The position numbers and the translations under genes are program-made. A stretch of DNA of 64,000 nt from contig CAYGLF010000008.1 in the NCBI GenBank assembly GCA_964350945.1, positions 1-64,000 of the forward strand, given 5' to 3'. The notes below the pieces were generated by a model. That model ran no database searches. It was given only the letters and a program-made list of their open reading frames with translations, and was not told where the DNA came from. Below, in pieces: positions 36,137-44,678 of this stretch. Positions within the stretch are counted from its first letter, which is position 1; every line of letters begins with the position of its first letter. Origin of the DNA: CAYGLF01 sp964350945 (GTDB taxonomy: Bacteria > Chlamydiota > Chlamydiia > Chlamydiales > JAAZZY01).

Positions 36137-37654
36137 ATGAAAAGTTACCGCAAGCACCTAGAAACCCTTTTAAGCCCTGACCCCAAAAGCCAATGCAACC
36201 TTTCATCAGCTATCTTTCCGGTATTCTACAGCCCAGATGTTTGCATGAAGCTTCTTTTTTTAAACTACTGGAGGCTTAAAAGAAACCTAGACTCCATCTT
36301 ATGCCGCCTTATTTTAAGGGATCCTTCTGGGAAAACCATTCACAAAAAATGTTTTTATGTGGAAAAAATTCAAGCCTATGAGATCAACCTTCGTGATTGG
36401 ATAGGCCTTGCCTTACCTTTTATAGGCTCGATAGAAATCCAATTCTCCTCTATTCATAACTTAGTCTTTCCCTACCCTGCTGTGGTTGTCCACTATCAAG
36501 GAAAGCATTTTTCAACCTTTGTCCATTCGGCCCAAAGAGCTTACACTGAGCCCCAAAAAGCTTCAAAAAAAAGCATCATAGAATCAGGCTTTAATATTTA
36601 TGCCACAGACTCACGCTTCCCTTTTGTCACATTTATCAATGGCGCCAGCGCATTAAAACAAAAAAAGATGGGCCTTTGGGCGATTAACAGTCGTCAACAA
36701 GTTCTTAAAAAAGAAATTATGATTAACTCCAAGCCTTTCCAGACACACTCCATACTACTCAAAGATTGGAAGGAATTGCGACCGCATTTGAATGGGAAAG
36801 CAGGTTGCATGAAGGTTCAATTGTTTCAATCACAAACGTTCCCTCGACTCATTGCAGGAAACTACGACTCTTCAGATGCCTCTATGAGCATCACACATAC
36901 CTATTATGATTTAAGCAAGCACTGTGAACCAGAAGACTACTGGAGCCGCTTCAAGCAGTGGCATCTAGCTTCACTCACTCTTCCTCTACATCGATTACCC
37001 CAAGCATTTACCCGCATCACTTTTTACCCTATTATCTCTCCTGCCACTTTCTGGATTGATTTAGAAATTTACAATGCTTCAGGTTTATTATTAAAAACAG
37101 TCGAGAAGTGTCTTTCTATAGAAGAAAAAGCAGCTTTAACGCACCTAGAACTCTCACCTCACATCCAAGGGTTAAAAGATCCTGCGTCCGTCCGTTTGAT
37201 TGCTCAGTCTTGCCAAGATTCCATTCCCTCTCGCATTAAAATCGGGCTTGATGTTGGTTATGATCAGGGCGGATTTCCCTGCAATATCTGCACTAACTTT
37301 CAAGTTGCCAACCCCACTTTAGAGCAGAAAAAAAGCGCCTTCCGCTGGGCGCCGATGTTGCCAGCAAATCTCAATGGCTCTATCTGGTGTCTCAATGGGT
37401 CTCCGAAGAAAAACTATAAGCAACTTGCTAAATTACGCTGTACATTCTACCGAAAACAAGACTCCAAAACGCTGACATTAGAAAAAACTCTCAAACCTCA
37501 TGGATCTTTTTGTATTGAACACACTGCAAAAACACGCGCTTTTTTTCAAGACTCCATAGGTTGGTGTGTGATCCAAAGTGAAAACCCATTTATCACAACC
37601 TTTTACTTCTCTGAACATGACCACAAAATGATCGGAGGGGATCACGGTTTTTGA
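36137..37654 (+). CDS. Hypothetical protein, 505 residues
   Basis: I do not recognise this protein. There is no signal peptide or membrane helix. It appears beta-rich and seems to hold repeated beta-sandwich-like modules: a strand pattern ending in an acidic/aromatic NLRDWIG segment near residue 90 recurs as ILLKDWKEL near 215. Cys and Trp residues are spread through the chain. Ribosome-binding support for the ATG is weak. It stands alone between the RNase G operon and the convergent HPF operon, which it overlaps by 13 bases. Confidence 0.6.
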   Translation: MKSYRKHLETLLSPDPKSQCNLSSAIFPVFYSPDVCMKLLFLNYWRLKRNLDSILCRLILRDPSGKTIHKKCFYVEKIQAYEINLRDWIGLALPFIGSIEIQFSSIHNLVFPYPAVVVHYQGKHFSTFVHSAQRAYTEPQKASKKSIIESGFNIYATDSRFPFVTFINGASALKQKKMGLWAINSRQQVLKKEIMINSKPFQTHSILLKDWKELRPHLNGKAGCMKVQLFQSQTFPRLIAGNYDSSDASMSITHTYYDLSKHCEPEDYWSRFKQWHLASLTLPLHRLPQAFTRITFYPIISPATFWIDLEIYNASGLLLKTVEKCLSIEEKAALTHLELSPHIQGLKDPASVRLIAQSCQDSIPSRIKIGLDVGYDQGGFPCNICTNFQVANPTLEQKKSAFRWAPMLPANLNGSIWCLNGSPKKNYKQLAKLRCTFYRKQDSKTLTLEKTLKPHGSFCIEHTAKTRAFFQDSIGWCVIQSENPFITTFYFSEHDHKMIGGDHGF

Positions 37655-38097
37655 GCCATTGCCTGATTCAAAAGAGGGTAGGCTGGTAAAAAATCAAGCA
37701 TCGTCAGCTCATTCGTTTTCTGATCTTTAAAACCAATTCGAATTTCCTCTTGGTTGGCAATGGCAATATAGCTTGCTCCCACAAAATGGTTATATCCCAA
37801 AACTTGCATCAGAGCTTTATCTGTTAGAGGAATGCACTTACATTCAATGAGAATAAGAGGCTTTAAAGGACCTTCTTTGAGCTTGGTATAAGCTAGAAGA
37901 TCAATTCGCCTTTGTGGAAGCGCCCCCCCCTTTTTCAAATGAGGTAACCTTTCAATCGCCTTCTCAATCACAATCAGTTCTTTAGGAAAGGACAAGTGCT
38001 CTGTCATAACTTCTAGCCACTGCTGACGCACCTTCTCTTCAGGAGTTGCAACCACCCACTGATTTCGATATGGATCATACAGCTTCTCTAAATTCAT
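37642..38097 (-). CDS. Stand-alone HSDR_N_2-type nuclease-fold protein
   Basis: The 151-residue protein matches the N-terminal nuclease domain of type I restriction R subunits: PEEKVRQQWLEVM, then RRIDLLAY with the metal-binding Asp, ILIECK with the ExK pair, and QVLGYN. These are the PD-(D/E)XK residues. There is no helicase domain and no hsdM or hsdS nearby, so a restriction role is unlikely; DNA repair or processing is possible. It overlaps the preceding gene by four bases and is the last gene of the HPF operon. Confidence 0.75.
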   Translation of the reverse strand: MNLEKLYDPYRNQWVVATPEEKVRQQWLEVMTEHLSFPKELIVIEKAIERLPHLKKGGALPQRRIDLLAYTKLKEGPLKPLILIECKCIPLTDKALMQVLGYNHFVGASYIAIANQEEIRIGFKDQKTNELTMLDFLPAYPLLNQAMAQKP

Positions 38098-38675
38098 GGT
38101 GTTCTTGATCCTAGTACATAAAAGATAACATATGCTGCTAAAAAGCCTGCTATAAAAGCAAAGAAAATCGGCCTTCTTCTAGATAAAGGAGGCAGTGTAA
38201 TTTCTTCTTTTTCAAAAGCTTCTTTCAGCTTAAAATAAATATGCTGTATTTTCTGCTCATCAGCATTGACCAACAAAACTCCATCCACCGAAAAGCTATG
38301 AAAATACTCCAACAATTGCCGACGGGTGGCTGAGTGTTGAGGATGTGTTGCCTGAGGACCTGTTTTGATTTCTACAAGGTAGCGCCTCCCCTCTTTAACT
38401 GCAAAGGCATCGGGCCGAACGATATACTGAAAAGGCTTTCCATTCACCCACATTTCGCACTTAGAAGTTTTCTGAGTCTCTTCTAAATCGAACCCCTCGC
38501 TTTTCAATAATTCTTGAGCCGATTGCTCTCCTTCTCTGGCATGAGAAAATCTTTTTTTGAGTTTCAAGCAAAGTCGAAAATGCATGTATTTTTTGAATAA
38601 AACGATCGCAAGATAGCCGCTTAAAAAAATAAGGCCTACCCAAACGACGATTTGCAAACCAAAATCAGAAGCCAT
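38094..38675 (-). CDS. Membrane-anchored PD-(D/E)XK-like protein
   Basis: The 193-residue protein has a membrane helix at each end (residues about 7-27 and 170-190). Between them lies a soluble domain with nuclease-like residues: RPDAFAVKEGRRYLVEIKTG carries Asp and ExK, and RRQLLEYF follows where PD-(D/E)XK folds often have a Gln. Activity is unproven. The position between an MBL-fold gene (1 base away) and another nuclease-fold gene (4-base overlap) suggests a joint nucleic-acid-related role, which is inference. Confidence 0.6.
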   Translation of the reverse strand: MASDFGLQIVVWVGLIFLSGYLAIVLFKKYMHFRLCLKLKKRFSHAREGEQSAQELLKSEGFDLEETQKTSKCEMWVNGKPFQYIVRPDAFAVKEGRRYLVEIKTGPQATHPQHSATRRQLLEYFHSFSVDGVLLVNADEQKIQHIYFKLKEAFEKEEITLPPLSRRRPIFFAFIAGFLAAYVIFYVLGSRTP

Positions 38676-38676
38676 A

Positions 38677-39360
38677 CTAACCTAAAGGTTTTAAAATCAA
38701 ACCTTTCCCCAGATAGTGCTCACAAAACTGCACAGCATCTTCGCGAGTTCCTACCTGTCGTCCTTGATCATCGATTAATGAACCCCAATGCATGGGAATG
38801 GCTACCTCTTTTGGCCCCATTTCATTAGCGAGCATGGCTGCCTCCAGCGCATCCATCACATAGATCCCTGAGACTGGCATCAAGGCAATGTCACACTGAA
38901 TCTCTTTAAACTCTTCTAAAGCGTCGCTGTCACCCAAAAAATAGAGCGATTTTTTTTCTATCTCCATTAAAAACCCTAGCCACCCATTTTCTTTTGGATG
39001 AAAGGGTTTTCCTAAGTTATAAGCAGCCTTTGCATGAATCTCAATATTTTCAAAATAAGCCGTCTCTCCGGGAGCTAGTGTCGTAAATGAGTGACCTGGG
39101 GCGCATTTCTCAAGATTTTTCTGACAATCACGAGCACAGACAAAATGCGTTTTTGAACTTAAAATTTTTGCGATTGAGCTGGGATCTAAGTGATCTTGGT
39201 GGCTGTGAGAGATACAAATTAAATCTGCCTTTTCAGGTTCTTTTTCCAACAAAAAGGGATCAATATAAACGACATGCCGAGAGGTTTTAATTTTAAAGCC
39301 AGCATGCTTTAACCAAAAAATCTCTACCCCACCAGATTTGTAACTTACAGCGTCACCCAT
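38677..39360 (-). CDS. Metallo-beta-lactamase-fold hydrolase (UlaG-like)
   Basis: The 227-residue protein has the MBL metal motif SHSHQDHLDP (HxHxDH), a later LGDSDALEEF segment with the bridging Asp, and a C-terminal PMHWGS His. The family (UlaG/YtnP-like, L-ascorbate-6-phosphate lactonase or general metal-dependent hydrolases) acts on phosphodiesters, lactones or RNA; the substrate here is unknown. It lies 9 bases after the hpf stop. Confidence 0.85.
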   Translation of the reverse strand: MGDAVSYKSGGVEIFWLKHAGFKIKTSRHVVYIDPFLLEKEPEKADLICISHSHQDHLDPSSIAKILSSKTHFVCARDCQKNLEKCAPGHSFTTLAPGETAYFENIEIHAKAAYNLGKPFHPKENGWLGFLMEIEKKSLYFLGDSDALEEFKEIQCDIALMPVSGIYVMDALEAAMLANEMGPKEVAIPMHWGSLIDDQGRQVGTREDAVQFCEHYLGKGLILKPLG

Positions 39361-39369
39361 GAAACTTCA

Positions 39370-39984
39370 TCACTCAGGAGCTATCAACTCATAATCCCCA
39401 TCTTCTCTTCTGTGGATTACTTTTATTTTCTGATCCTCTTCCGAACGATAGACCATTAAAGGGTCTGCTGAGAGATCCATTTTCATCACCGCCTCATCTT
39501 GAGTTAAAGTTTTGAGAGGAATGGTCTTAGCCGATACCACGTGATGAGAAAATTCCTCTTCAACTGCATGTTGGTTTGCCTGTTCGATGGCATCATTAAC
39601 AACATCCGTATCATTAAAACTACCGCGAATGACATTCACTTCTATATCCACTACCGAGAGAGCTTTCGCATGGTGTGTTTGCATCTTTGACTTATACTTG
39701 CTCAGGCGAGCCATTAATTTATCAACCACTTTGTCAATTGAAGCATACATATCTGGTGTATTTGCATGGGTTTTAATCACAAACCTTCCAGCTTTCATCA
39801 CGACATCGACGCGATGCTCTTGCTTTTGAATGTCCATCATCACGTGAACATCTAAAATATCTTTAGAAAGGTGATCTAACTTATGGAGTTTCTCATGAGC
39901 ATATTCTTTCATCGCCTCTGTAACAAGCAGATGACGACCAGTAATAGCAACAGGGTAGCTTTTAGATTCTTCTGAATGAGCCAT
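39370..39984 (-). CDS. hpf: Long-form ribosome hibernation-promoting factor
   Basis: The 204-residue protein has an N-terminal HPF/YfiA domain (VAITGRHLLVTEAMKEYAHEKLHKL to about residue 110) that binds the 30S decoding centre. After a linker comes the C-terminal dimerisation domain (KMDLSADPLMVYRSEEDQKIKVIHRREDG, split: LSADPLMVYRSE and IKVIHRREDGDYELI) that joins 70S ribosomes into 100S dimers. This would suit a developmental cycle with inactive infectious forms. It is the first gene of a four-gene operon and has a candidate promoter about 56 bases upstream. Confidence 0.93.
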   Translation of the reverse strand: MAHSEESKSYPVAITGRHLLVTEAMKEYAHEKLHKLDHLSKDILDVHVMMDIQKQEHRVDVVMKAGRFVIKTHANTPDMYASIDKVVDKLMARLSKYKSKMQTHHAKALSVVDIEVNVIRGSFNDTDVVNDAIEQANQHAVEEEFSHHVVSAKTIPLKTLTQDEAVMKMDLSADPLMVYRSEEDQKIKVIHRREDGDYELIAPE

Positions 39985-40039
39985 ATGAATAAACCTCAGT
40001 TTTTTTTTTAAGAAAGCACAATATATATAATTGAAATTA

Positions 40040-40068
40040 ATATTAGAAGATCGAAAACGATTTTACAA
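40040..40068 (-). promoter_or_regulatory. Candidate promoter of the hpf operon
   Basis: On the minus strand TTGTAA (40063-40068) and TAATAT (40040-40045) are separated by 17 bases. The hpf ATG lies 56 bases downstream. Confidence 0.4.
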
Positions 40069-40127
40069 ATTGTTTTTCATCCCAAACAGCTTGGAGGTAT
40101 GGTAAAGAGGAGGCAAAAAGAAAAAGT

Positions 40128-40201
40128 CGCACCGAAGAGGGCTCGAACCTCTAACCACCTGGTTCGAAGCCAGGTACTCTATCCTATTGAGCTATCGGTG
40201 C
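40128..40201 (-). tRNA. tRNA-Arg(TCG)
   Basis: This is a 74-base cloverleaf. Acceptor GCACCGA pairs with TCGGTGC, the discriminator is G, and the anticodon loop CTTCGAA between CCTGG and CCAGG gives anticodon TCG (reads CGA). CCA is not encoded, and a T-rich run follows the 3' end. Confidence 0.95.
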
Positions 40202-40317
40202 AGTTAGAGGAGAGTTTTTACCAATATTTGCCTTAAAAACCAAGAGAAATCCGAAAAGACCGCTCAAAACATTTTTTTATTTCAGTTAAAAAAAAAGAAC
40301 TACAATAGTACTAAACA

Positions 40318-40346
40318 TTGACTTTATTAACTGTTTAAAAGATAAT
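40318..40346 (+). promoter_or_regulatory. Strong sigma-70-type promoter
   Basis: TTGACT (40318-40323) and GATAAT (40341-40346) are separated by exactly 17 bases, and AGAGGA plus the ATG follow at 40364-40375. It is the best promoter match I found in the window. Confidence 0.7.
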
Positions 40347-40374
40347 AACTTGTTTAACTTAAAAGAGGAATCTT

Positions 40375-41418
40375 ATGACTTATGTAAACCCACAACAGCC
40401 CACCCCAACCGCTCCTCCTTATACTTATTATGAACAAGCCCCAGCTCCTTCAGCACCGACTTACATCTACCCAGAGCCCCATCCTCAGCCCCCTCCTTAC
40501 TACTCTCAGCCCTATCCAAATCCTGGCTACTTTGGGGATCCCGCCTATGATTTAGGCCCGGACATGCTTCAGGCACTTATTATGAATAAAACCGACTGGG
40601 TTATAAGGGCTCCTATTCCTAAAGATACTTATTTACGACAAGCTATCAACTACCTAGGTTCTTTTTTTCCAAGCACTCAAGACCCTGATAATTTAGATAT
40701 AAAGACTCAAGCAAAGCTTTGGAGAACAGCTGGAGAGCTTTTCTATGCTCGTATTATTAACGATACTAGAACTGTCAAACAACTTGAGAGTTCAAGCGAC
40801 CCTATCTTTAATAAATTCTTAGAAACCATGCCGATAGAGCACACAAATGCTGAAACCTGTTTTGAAACTTCACTGGACCTTAGCAGCAGCCCTGAGACTC
40901 TCTTTAATAGTGCAAAGTTACAATTTTTGAATAACGACTACGAGTCAGCAATTAATCTGTTTACACAAGCTGGCAATCAAGCCAAACACCTTGAAAAAGG
41001 ATCTGGTTTTCGCATTCAATCATTTAGTGCGCTTTGCAAAACCTGCTCGGCAGCTGCCTATGAACGTTTAGGCCGCCATGACCTAGCTCTTTTTGCCTAT
41101 AGTGAGGCTTCTGAGACGGATCCTAATGGAAATAGCACATACCAAGACTCTTTGTCTAGAAGCTTTGAAATCCTCAAGTTCAAGCCCTACAAAACCTCTG
41201 AAGAGCTTCAGGCGTGTATGAAGTACGACTCCTTTGAACCAGACTTTCCAGCAGAGCTTGCTCAGCACTATATTAATCAAGGAAGTATGGAACAGGCCAT
41301 GGAGTGTTTAAATAAAGCCAATAAACTCTCTGTCTACTACAAACCACAGACGCTCTATCGCTGCGCTGAAATTACTCAGCAGCTTGCAAACTGCATGAAC
41401 CCCAACCTGGGCATGTAG
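40375..41418 (+). CDS. Pro/Tyr-rich TPR-like protein
   Basis: The 347-residue protein of unknown role has two parts. Residues 1-60 are very rich in Pro and Tyr (PPYTYYEQAP, HPQPPPYYSQPYP), a disordered tail of the kind seen in secreted or scaffold proteins. The rest looks all-helical with TPR-like units (SAKLQFLNNDYESAINLFTQ, SAAAYERLGRHDLALFAYSE, LAQHYINQGSMEQAMECLNK). There is no signal peptide, so a type III effector, a chaperone or a scaffold are all possible. A strong promoter, a good ribosome-binding site and a terminator frame it as a highly expressed single gene. Confidence 0.65.
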   Translation: MTYVNPQQPTPTAPPYTYYEQAPAPSAPTYIYPEPHPQPPPYYSQPYPNPGYFGDPAYDLGPDMLQALIMNKTDWVIRAPIPKDTYLRQAINYLGSFFPSTQDPDNLDIKTQAKLWRTAGELFYARIINDTRTVKQLESSSDPIFNKFLETMPIEHTNAETCFETSLDLSSSPETLFNSAKLQFLNNDYESAINLFTQAGNQAKHLEKGSGFRIQSFSALCKTCSAAAYERLGRHDLALFAYSEASETDPNGNSTYQDSLSRSFEILKFKPYKTSEELQACMKYDSFEPDFPAELAQHYINQGSMEQAMECLNKANKLSVYYKPQTLYRCAEITQQLANCMNPNLGM

Positions 41419-41446
41419 GGTAAGCTAAATTGTATTCCAATTAAAG

Positions 41447-41483
41447 GCTCTCTTAAACTATGGTTTAGGAGAGCTTTTTTTTT
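41447..41483 (+). terminator. Rho-independent terminator
   Basis: GCTCTCTTAAAC and GTTTAGGAGAGC form a 12-bp stem (one G-T pair) with loop TATG, followed by nine T. The T run ends only six bases before the recO ATG. Confidence 0.9.
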
Positions 41484-41489
41484 ACCCTT

Positions 41490-42173
41490 ATGCCACTAGA
41501 AATCCATACCCAAGCTATTTGTCTCTCGTCTTTTAACTATCGAGACCACGATCGCATAGCCACTTATTTTACCTCCGAAAAGGGGCTTATTAAACTTCTA
41601 GTTCATTCCGCAAATCGCCCTCGCAGCTCACGACAGGTGTTATCAGAGCCTCTTTGTTTGATCCATTTAACTTATCGCCAAAAAAATGGCGATATTCACA
41701 GCCTTAAAGAAGCTAAGGCAATCGATTCATTTTTAGAGCTAAGATCAGACTATGACTTTTTATGTGCTGCACTGCAATTACTTAACTGGACTCAGAAATG
41801 TCATACTTTAGAAGAGCCTAACCCCAAAATGTTCTTGTTACTCAAGAGCTATCTCAAAAAGATTCCACAGTTTAACAATCCCAAAGCTTTGGTCTGCAGC
41901 TACCAGCTTAAGCTTTTAATTTTAGAAGGCCTTTGGACAATTCACACGCGGTGCGCTCGATGCTCGTCCTCTTTAGAACAATTTTATTATACTTCAAATT
42001 CCTACTACTGCAAGCTATGCGCCCCTTCACTCGCTTTAAAATTCGAGTTAGAAGAAATCCAAAAAATCAGCTCTTTAATCCACGAGCGCTCATATCAAAA
42101 ACTCAACGAGCTCACTTTAGAAGAAGGTTTATCTCAGAAAATCGAGCAGCTTTTTTTAGCCTCTCACCATTAA
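41490..42173 (+). CDS. recO: DNA repair protein RecO
   Basis: The 227-residue protein has the N-terminal OB fold (IHTQAICLSSFNYRDHDRIATYFTSEKG, split: SSFNYRDHDRIATYFTSEKG) and a helical part with a zinc finger (CARCSS and CKLC). RecO anneals DNA and, with RecF and RecR, loads RecA at gaps. The start is odd: it lies directly behind a terminator, and the only GGAG is within the hairpin's 3' arm. It converges on the LysE gene with a 4-base overlap. In Chlamydia recO also lies upstream of yidD and pheT (from memory). Confidence 0.88.
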   Translation: MPLEIHTQAICLSSFNYRDHDRIATYFTSEKGLIKLLVHSANRPRSSRQVLSEPLCLIHLTYRQKNGDIHSLKEAKAIDSFLELRSDYDFLCAALQLLNWTQKCHTLEEPNPKMFLLLKSYLKKIPQFNNPKALVCSYQLKLLILEGLWTIHTRCARCSSSLEQFYYTSNSYYCKLCAPSLALKFELEEIQKISSLIHERSYQKLNELTLEEGLSQKIEQLFLASHH

Positions 42174-42826
42174 AAAACTTTTCCAAATACTCGTATATTA
42201 AAGATGAGGGTTAACAAAATAAGCACCCCAAACAAAAGAACTAAAATAGCTGAGACTTTATTGAGGATAAAAAGACCCCTATCATTGAGTTTGTCCTTGA
42301 AAAGGGTCGTAACTTGCACCAGTAAAAACCACCATAAACTAGCTCCTGCAATGACTCCTAGAACCAGAGAAATGGTTGCATAAAGATGCTGCCCAACATT
42401 GGAGAGCCCAAACCCTGAAAAAATGGCCAGATAGGCTAAAAGGGTAATAGGATTTGAAAGATCTAAAAATAGAGCAGTCATAAATGTCTCGCCTAGGTGG
42501 TCCACAGAATCAAGAGACTTTTTAGGTTGTCTTACAGTCTTCCTTTTTAATAGGATATACACCCCCATTCCGATGAGGAAACAACCTCCAAGTAAGCGAA
42601 GCCAAAAAGCCTCCTCAGTTAAAAAACGGATGACAAAATTAAGACCAAATGCGGCGATGACAGCATAAAAGGCATCTCCAAAAGTAGCTCCAACTGCTGT
42701 AGCAATCCCATGAAACCAACCTTTGTTAAGAGTTCTCTTGATACATAAGACAGCAACAGGGCCTGTAGGAGCCGCCACAATAAAGCCAATCATGGCCCCT
42801 TTTATGGCATAGTAGAGTTCATGCAT
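42170..42826 (-). CDS. LysE/RhtB-family exporter
   Basis: The 218-residue membrane protein has about six hydrophobic segments and the family's N-terminal motif GFIVAAPTGPVAVLCIKRTL (the PxGP signature). The family exports amino acids such as lysine, homoserine or threonine; the substrate here is unknown. ATG 42826 with AAGGGC upstream is preferred to the GTG at 42850. It sits between recO and tRNA-Leu. Confidence 0.85.
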   Translation of the reverse strand: MHELYYAIKGAMIGFIVAAPTGPVAVLCIKRTLNKGWFHGIATAVGATFGDAFYAVIAAFGLNFVIRFLTEEAFWLRLLGGCFLIGMGVYILLKRKTVRQPKKSLDSVDHLGETFMTALFLDLSNPITLLAYLAIFSGFGLSNVGQHLYATISLVLGVIAGASLWWFLLVQVTTLFKDKLNDRGLFILNKVSAILVLLFGVLILLTLIFNIRVFGKVF

Positions 42827-42903
42827 TTTAGTTTTGCCCTTTTTAGCCACAAAGTAACTAAAAAAATGAAATGAATCAAATATTTTTTTGAAAGAAAAAA
42901 GGA

Positions 42904-42987
42904 TGCGAAAGAGGGGACTCGAACCCCTACAGGATAACTCCCACTAGCCCCTCAAGCTAGCGTGTCTACCAATTCCACCACTTCCGC
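42904..42987 (-). tRNA. tRNA-Leu(GAG)
   Basis: This is an 84-base class II tRNA. Acceptor GCGGAAG pairs with CTTTCGC (one G-T), the discriminator is A, and the anticodon loop TTGAGGG between CTAGC and GCTAG gives GAG (reads CTC/CTT). It has a long variable arm. CCA is not encoded, and TCCTTTTTTC follows, likely a terminator run. Confidence 0.95.
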
Positions 42988-43085
42988 AAAAGAAAGAGGA
43001 CTATCCTAACAAAAAAAGAGAGAAACTCGCAAGGCGATTTTTAGTCCCTTTGCATAGAAATTATTTTTTGTTATAATCAGACCCT

Positions 43086-43295
43086 ATGAAACATCTTTTA
43101 AAACTATTAATTACCATCTATCAGTGGACCCTCTCTCCCCTACTGGGAAAGTGCTGTCGGTTTTACCCCAGCTGCTCCCACTATTCAAAAGAAGCTATTG
43201 AAAAATATGGCGTTGTTAAAGGATGTTATTTGACTCTCAAGCGACTCATCAAATGTTTCCCCTGGCACCCAGGCGGCTACGACCCTGTTCCCTAG
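43086..43295 (+). CDS. yidD: Membrane protein insertion efficiency factor YidD
   Basis: The 69-residue protein is a full-length YidD: an amphipathic N-terminal helix with [10 protein letters not shown], the Cys-rich core [15 protein letters not shown], and the end [12 protein letters not shown]. It aids insertion of inner-membrane proteins with YidC. The end overlaps the convergent LysM gene by four bases. Confidence 0.95.
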   Translation: MKHLLKLLITIYQWTLSPLLGKCCRFYPSCSHYSKEAIEKYGVVKGCYLTLKRLIKCFPWHPGGYDPVP

Positions 43296-44554
43296 GGAAT
43301 AATAAGAGTTTTTCCTACTTTGATCAGATCTGAATCGAGCCCATTTGCAGCTTTCAAAACATCAAGCTTGACCTGATGTTTTTTTGCTATTTTCCATAAA
43401 TTGTCACCATCTTGAACAGTATAGTGTTTTTGAGAGTTCTCAGGGGGCTCTGCAACGATCACTGGTTGTGTGCTTAGCTGTGGAATATTTTCACTCGGCT
43501 GCACTTGGTACTTCTGTGAGATGTACTGCAAGGCCTCTTCATAGTTAAAAACTTCAGGAAAAGGTCTAGAGGCATAATGGTACAGCAATCTACAAGCCTC
43601 TTGGCGCACCCAATCACTGCGCTGGCTGACTGAAAGGTGCAAAGCAAAATTTTCAGATAAATTTGAACGCTTTTCTAAAAGGCTCAAAAGAGCTACCACT
43701 TGGTTATCTGAAAGTTTTTTCAAAGCATGCTCGGGATCAATTTCTAAAATTAACTGTGCCGCTAGCTCGGAACCAAAATCAAGATATTTACAAAGCCACT
43801 TGAGGCGTGCGGGATTGTTTATATCAGAAGCTGCAGCACGTTCATTTGTAAAACCTTCCAAAATCTCCCAGGGTCCTTGCAAAATAATTTTGATTAAGAC
43901 CTCTTTGGGAACCGATAGAGAGCGAAAAAGCCCCTCTACATACAAAAATTCTTTGCTTAAATAAAACGCATTTTTTAATGACGTATCTTCTAATCCCTGC
44001 GCTAATTTTTTATAAAGCCCCTGACTTGTTAATGGCCACAGCTCATTTTGAGCAAATGTCTCTACCATTTGATACTGTGAATTCGTCAAACCTGAAACAA
44101 TAGGATACGATACATTCAAGCTTTCTTGGTTGGAAATGAGAATAAAGCGCTCTTTAAATTCTTGCCCTAAAAGTGCCCGTTTTAAATCAAAATCAAACTG
44201 ATTTCTCAACACAGAAAGAGCTATATCGCACTCACAAAAACCATCCTCTAAAGATACTTTTGATCCTAATAAATTGATCAAAGCTCGCTCGTCAAGGCTT
44301 AAAAACTGCATCAGCGTATTCTCCAGGCTCTGACTCAAATCTGTTGAAGGAGCCTGGGAAATCGGATGTGTGGTGGTATATTTCTCAATAGGCCCTTTAA
44401 ATTTAACAGCATTGAAAATGAGAGAAGTTAACAAAGCAACATTGAGCGCAACACTAAATACCAGGCTTTGAACCGCCCACTTGCTACTGCCACCCTCTTT
44501 TTTCTCACGCTTTTGCGACAAAAGCCCGCGCTGTTTTCTTTTAATACGACTCAT
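43292..44554 (-). CDS. Membrane-anchored LysM-domain protein
   Basis: The 420-residue protein has a Lys/Arg-rich N-terminus, one membrane helix (about residues 30-50) and a large helical region of unknown fold (60-350). A single C-terminal LysM domain ([18 protein letters not shown] to GKTLIIP) should bind peptidoglycan from the periplasm. A gene at this place between yidD and pheT is conserved in Chlamydia (from memory). ATG 44554 is used; GTG 44566 is also possible. Its role in envelope or division is inferred from LysM. Confidence 0.8.
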   Translation of the reverse strand: MSRIKRKQRGLLSQKREKKEGGSSKWAVQSLVFSVALNVALLTSLIFNAVKFKGPIEKYTTTHPISQAPSTDLSQSLENTLMQFLSLDERALINLLGSKVSLEDGFCECDIALSVLRNQFDFDLKRALLGQEFKERFILISNQESLNVSYPIVSGLTNSQYQMVETFAQNELWPLTSQGLYKKLAQGLEDTSLKNAFYLSKEFLYVEGLFRSLSVPKEVLIKIILQGPWEILEGFTNERAAASDINNPARLKWLCKYLDFGSELAAQLILEIDPEHALKKLSDNQVVALLSLLEKRSNLSENFALHLSVSQRSDWVRQEACRLLYHYASRPFPEVFNYEEALQYISQKYQVQPSENIPQLSTQPVIVAEPPENSQKHYTVQDGDNLWKIAKKHQVKLDVLKAANGLDSDLIKVGKTLIIP

Positions 44555-44678
44555 GACCTTTCCCACCCCATCTTAATTTTTATCGAATAGTCTTCTATTC
44601 AATAGAAATTTATCCTTTTCGTCAATCCTCTAAATTTGATAGAATCTAAGAGATCAAAAACCAGAATCCCACTATCCA

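Noticed and set aside
37642..38097. Type I restriction system
   Set aside because: Only the HSDR_N_2 nuclease-fold domain is present; no helicase, methylase or specificity gene is near.
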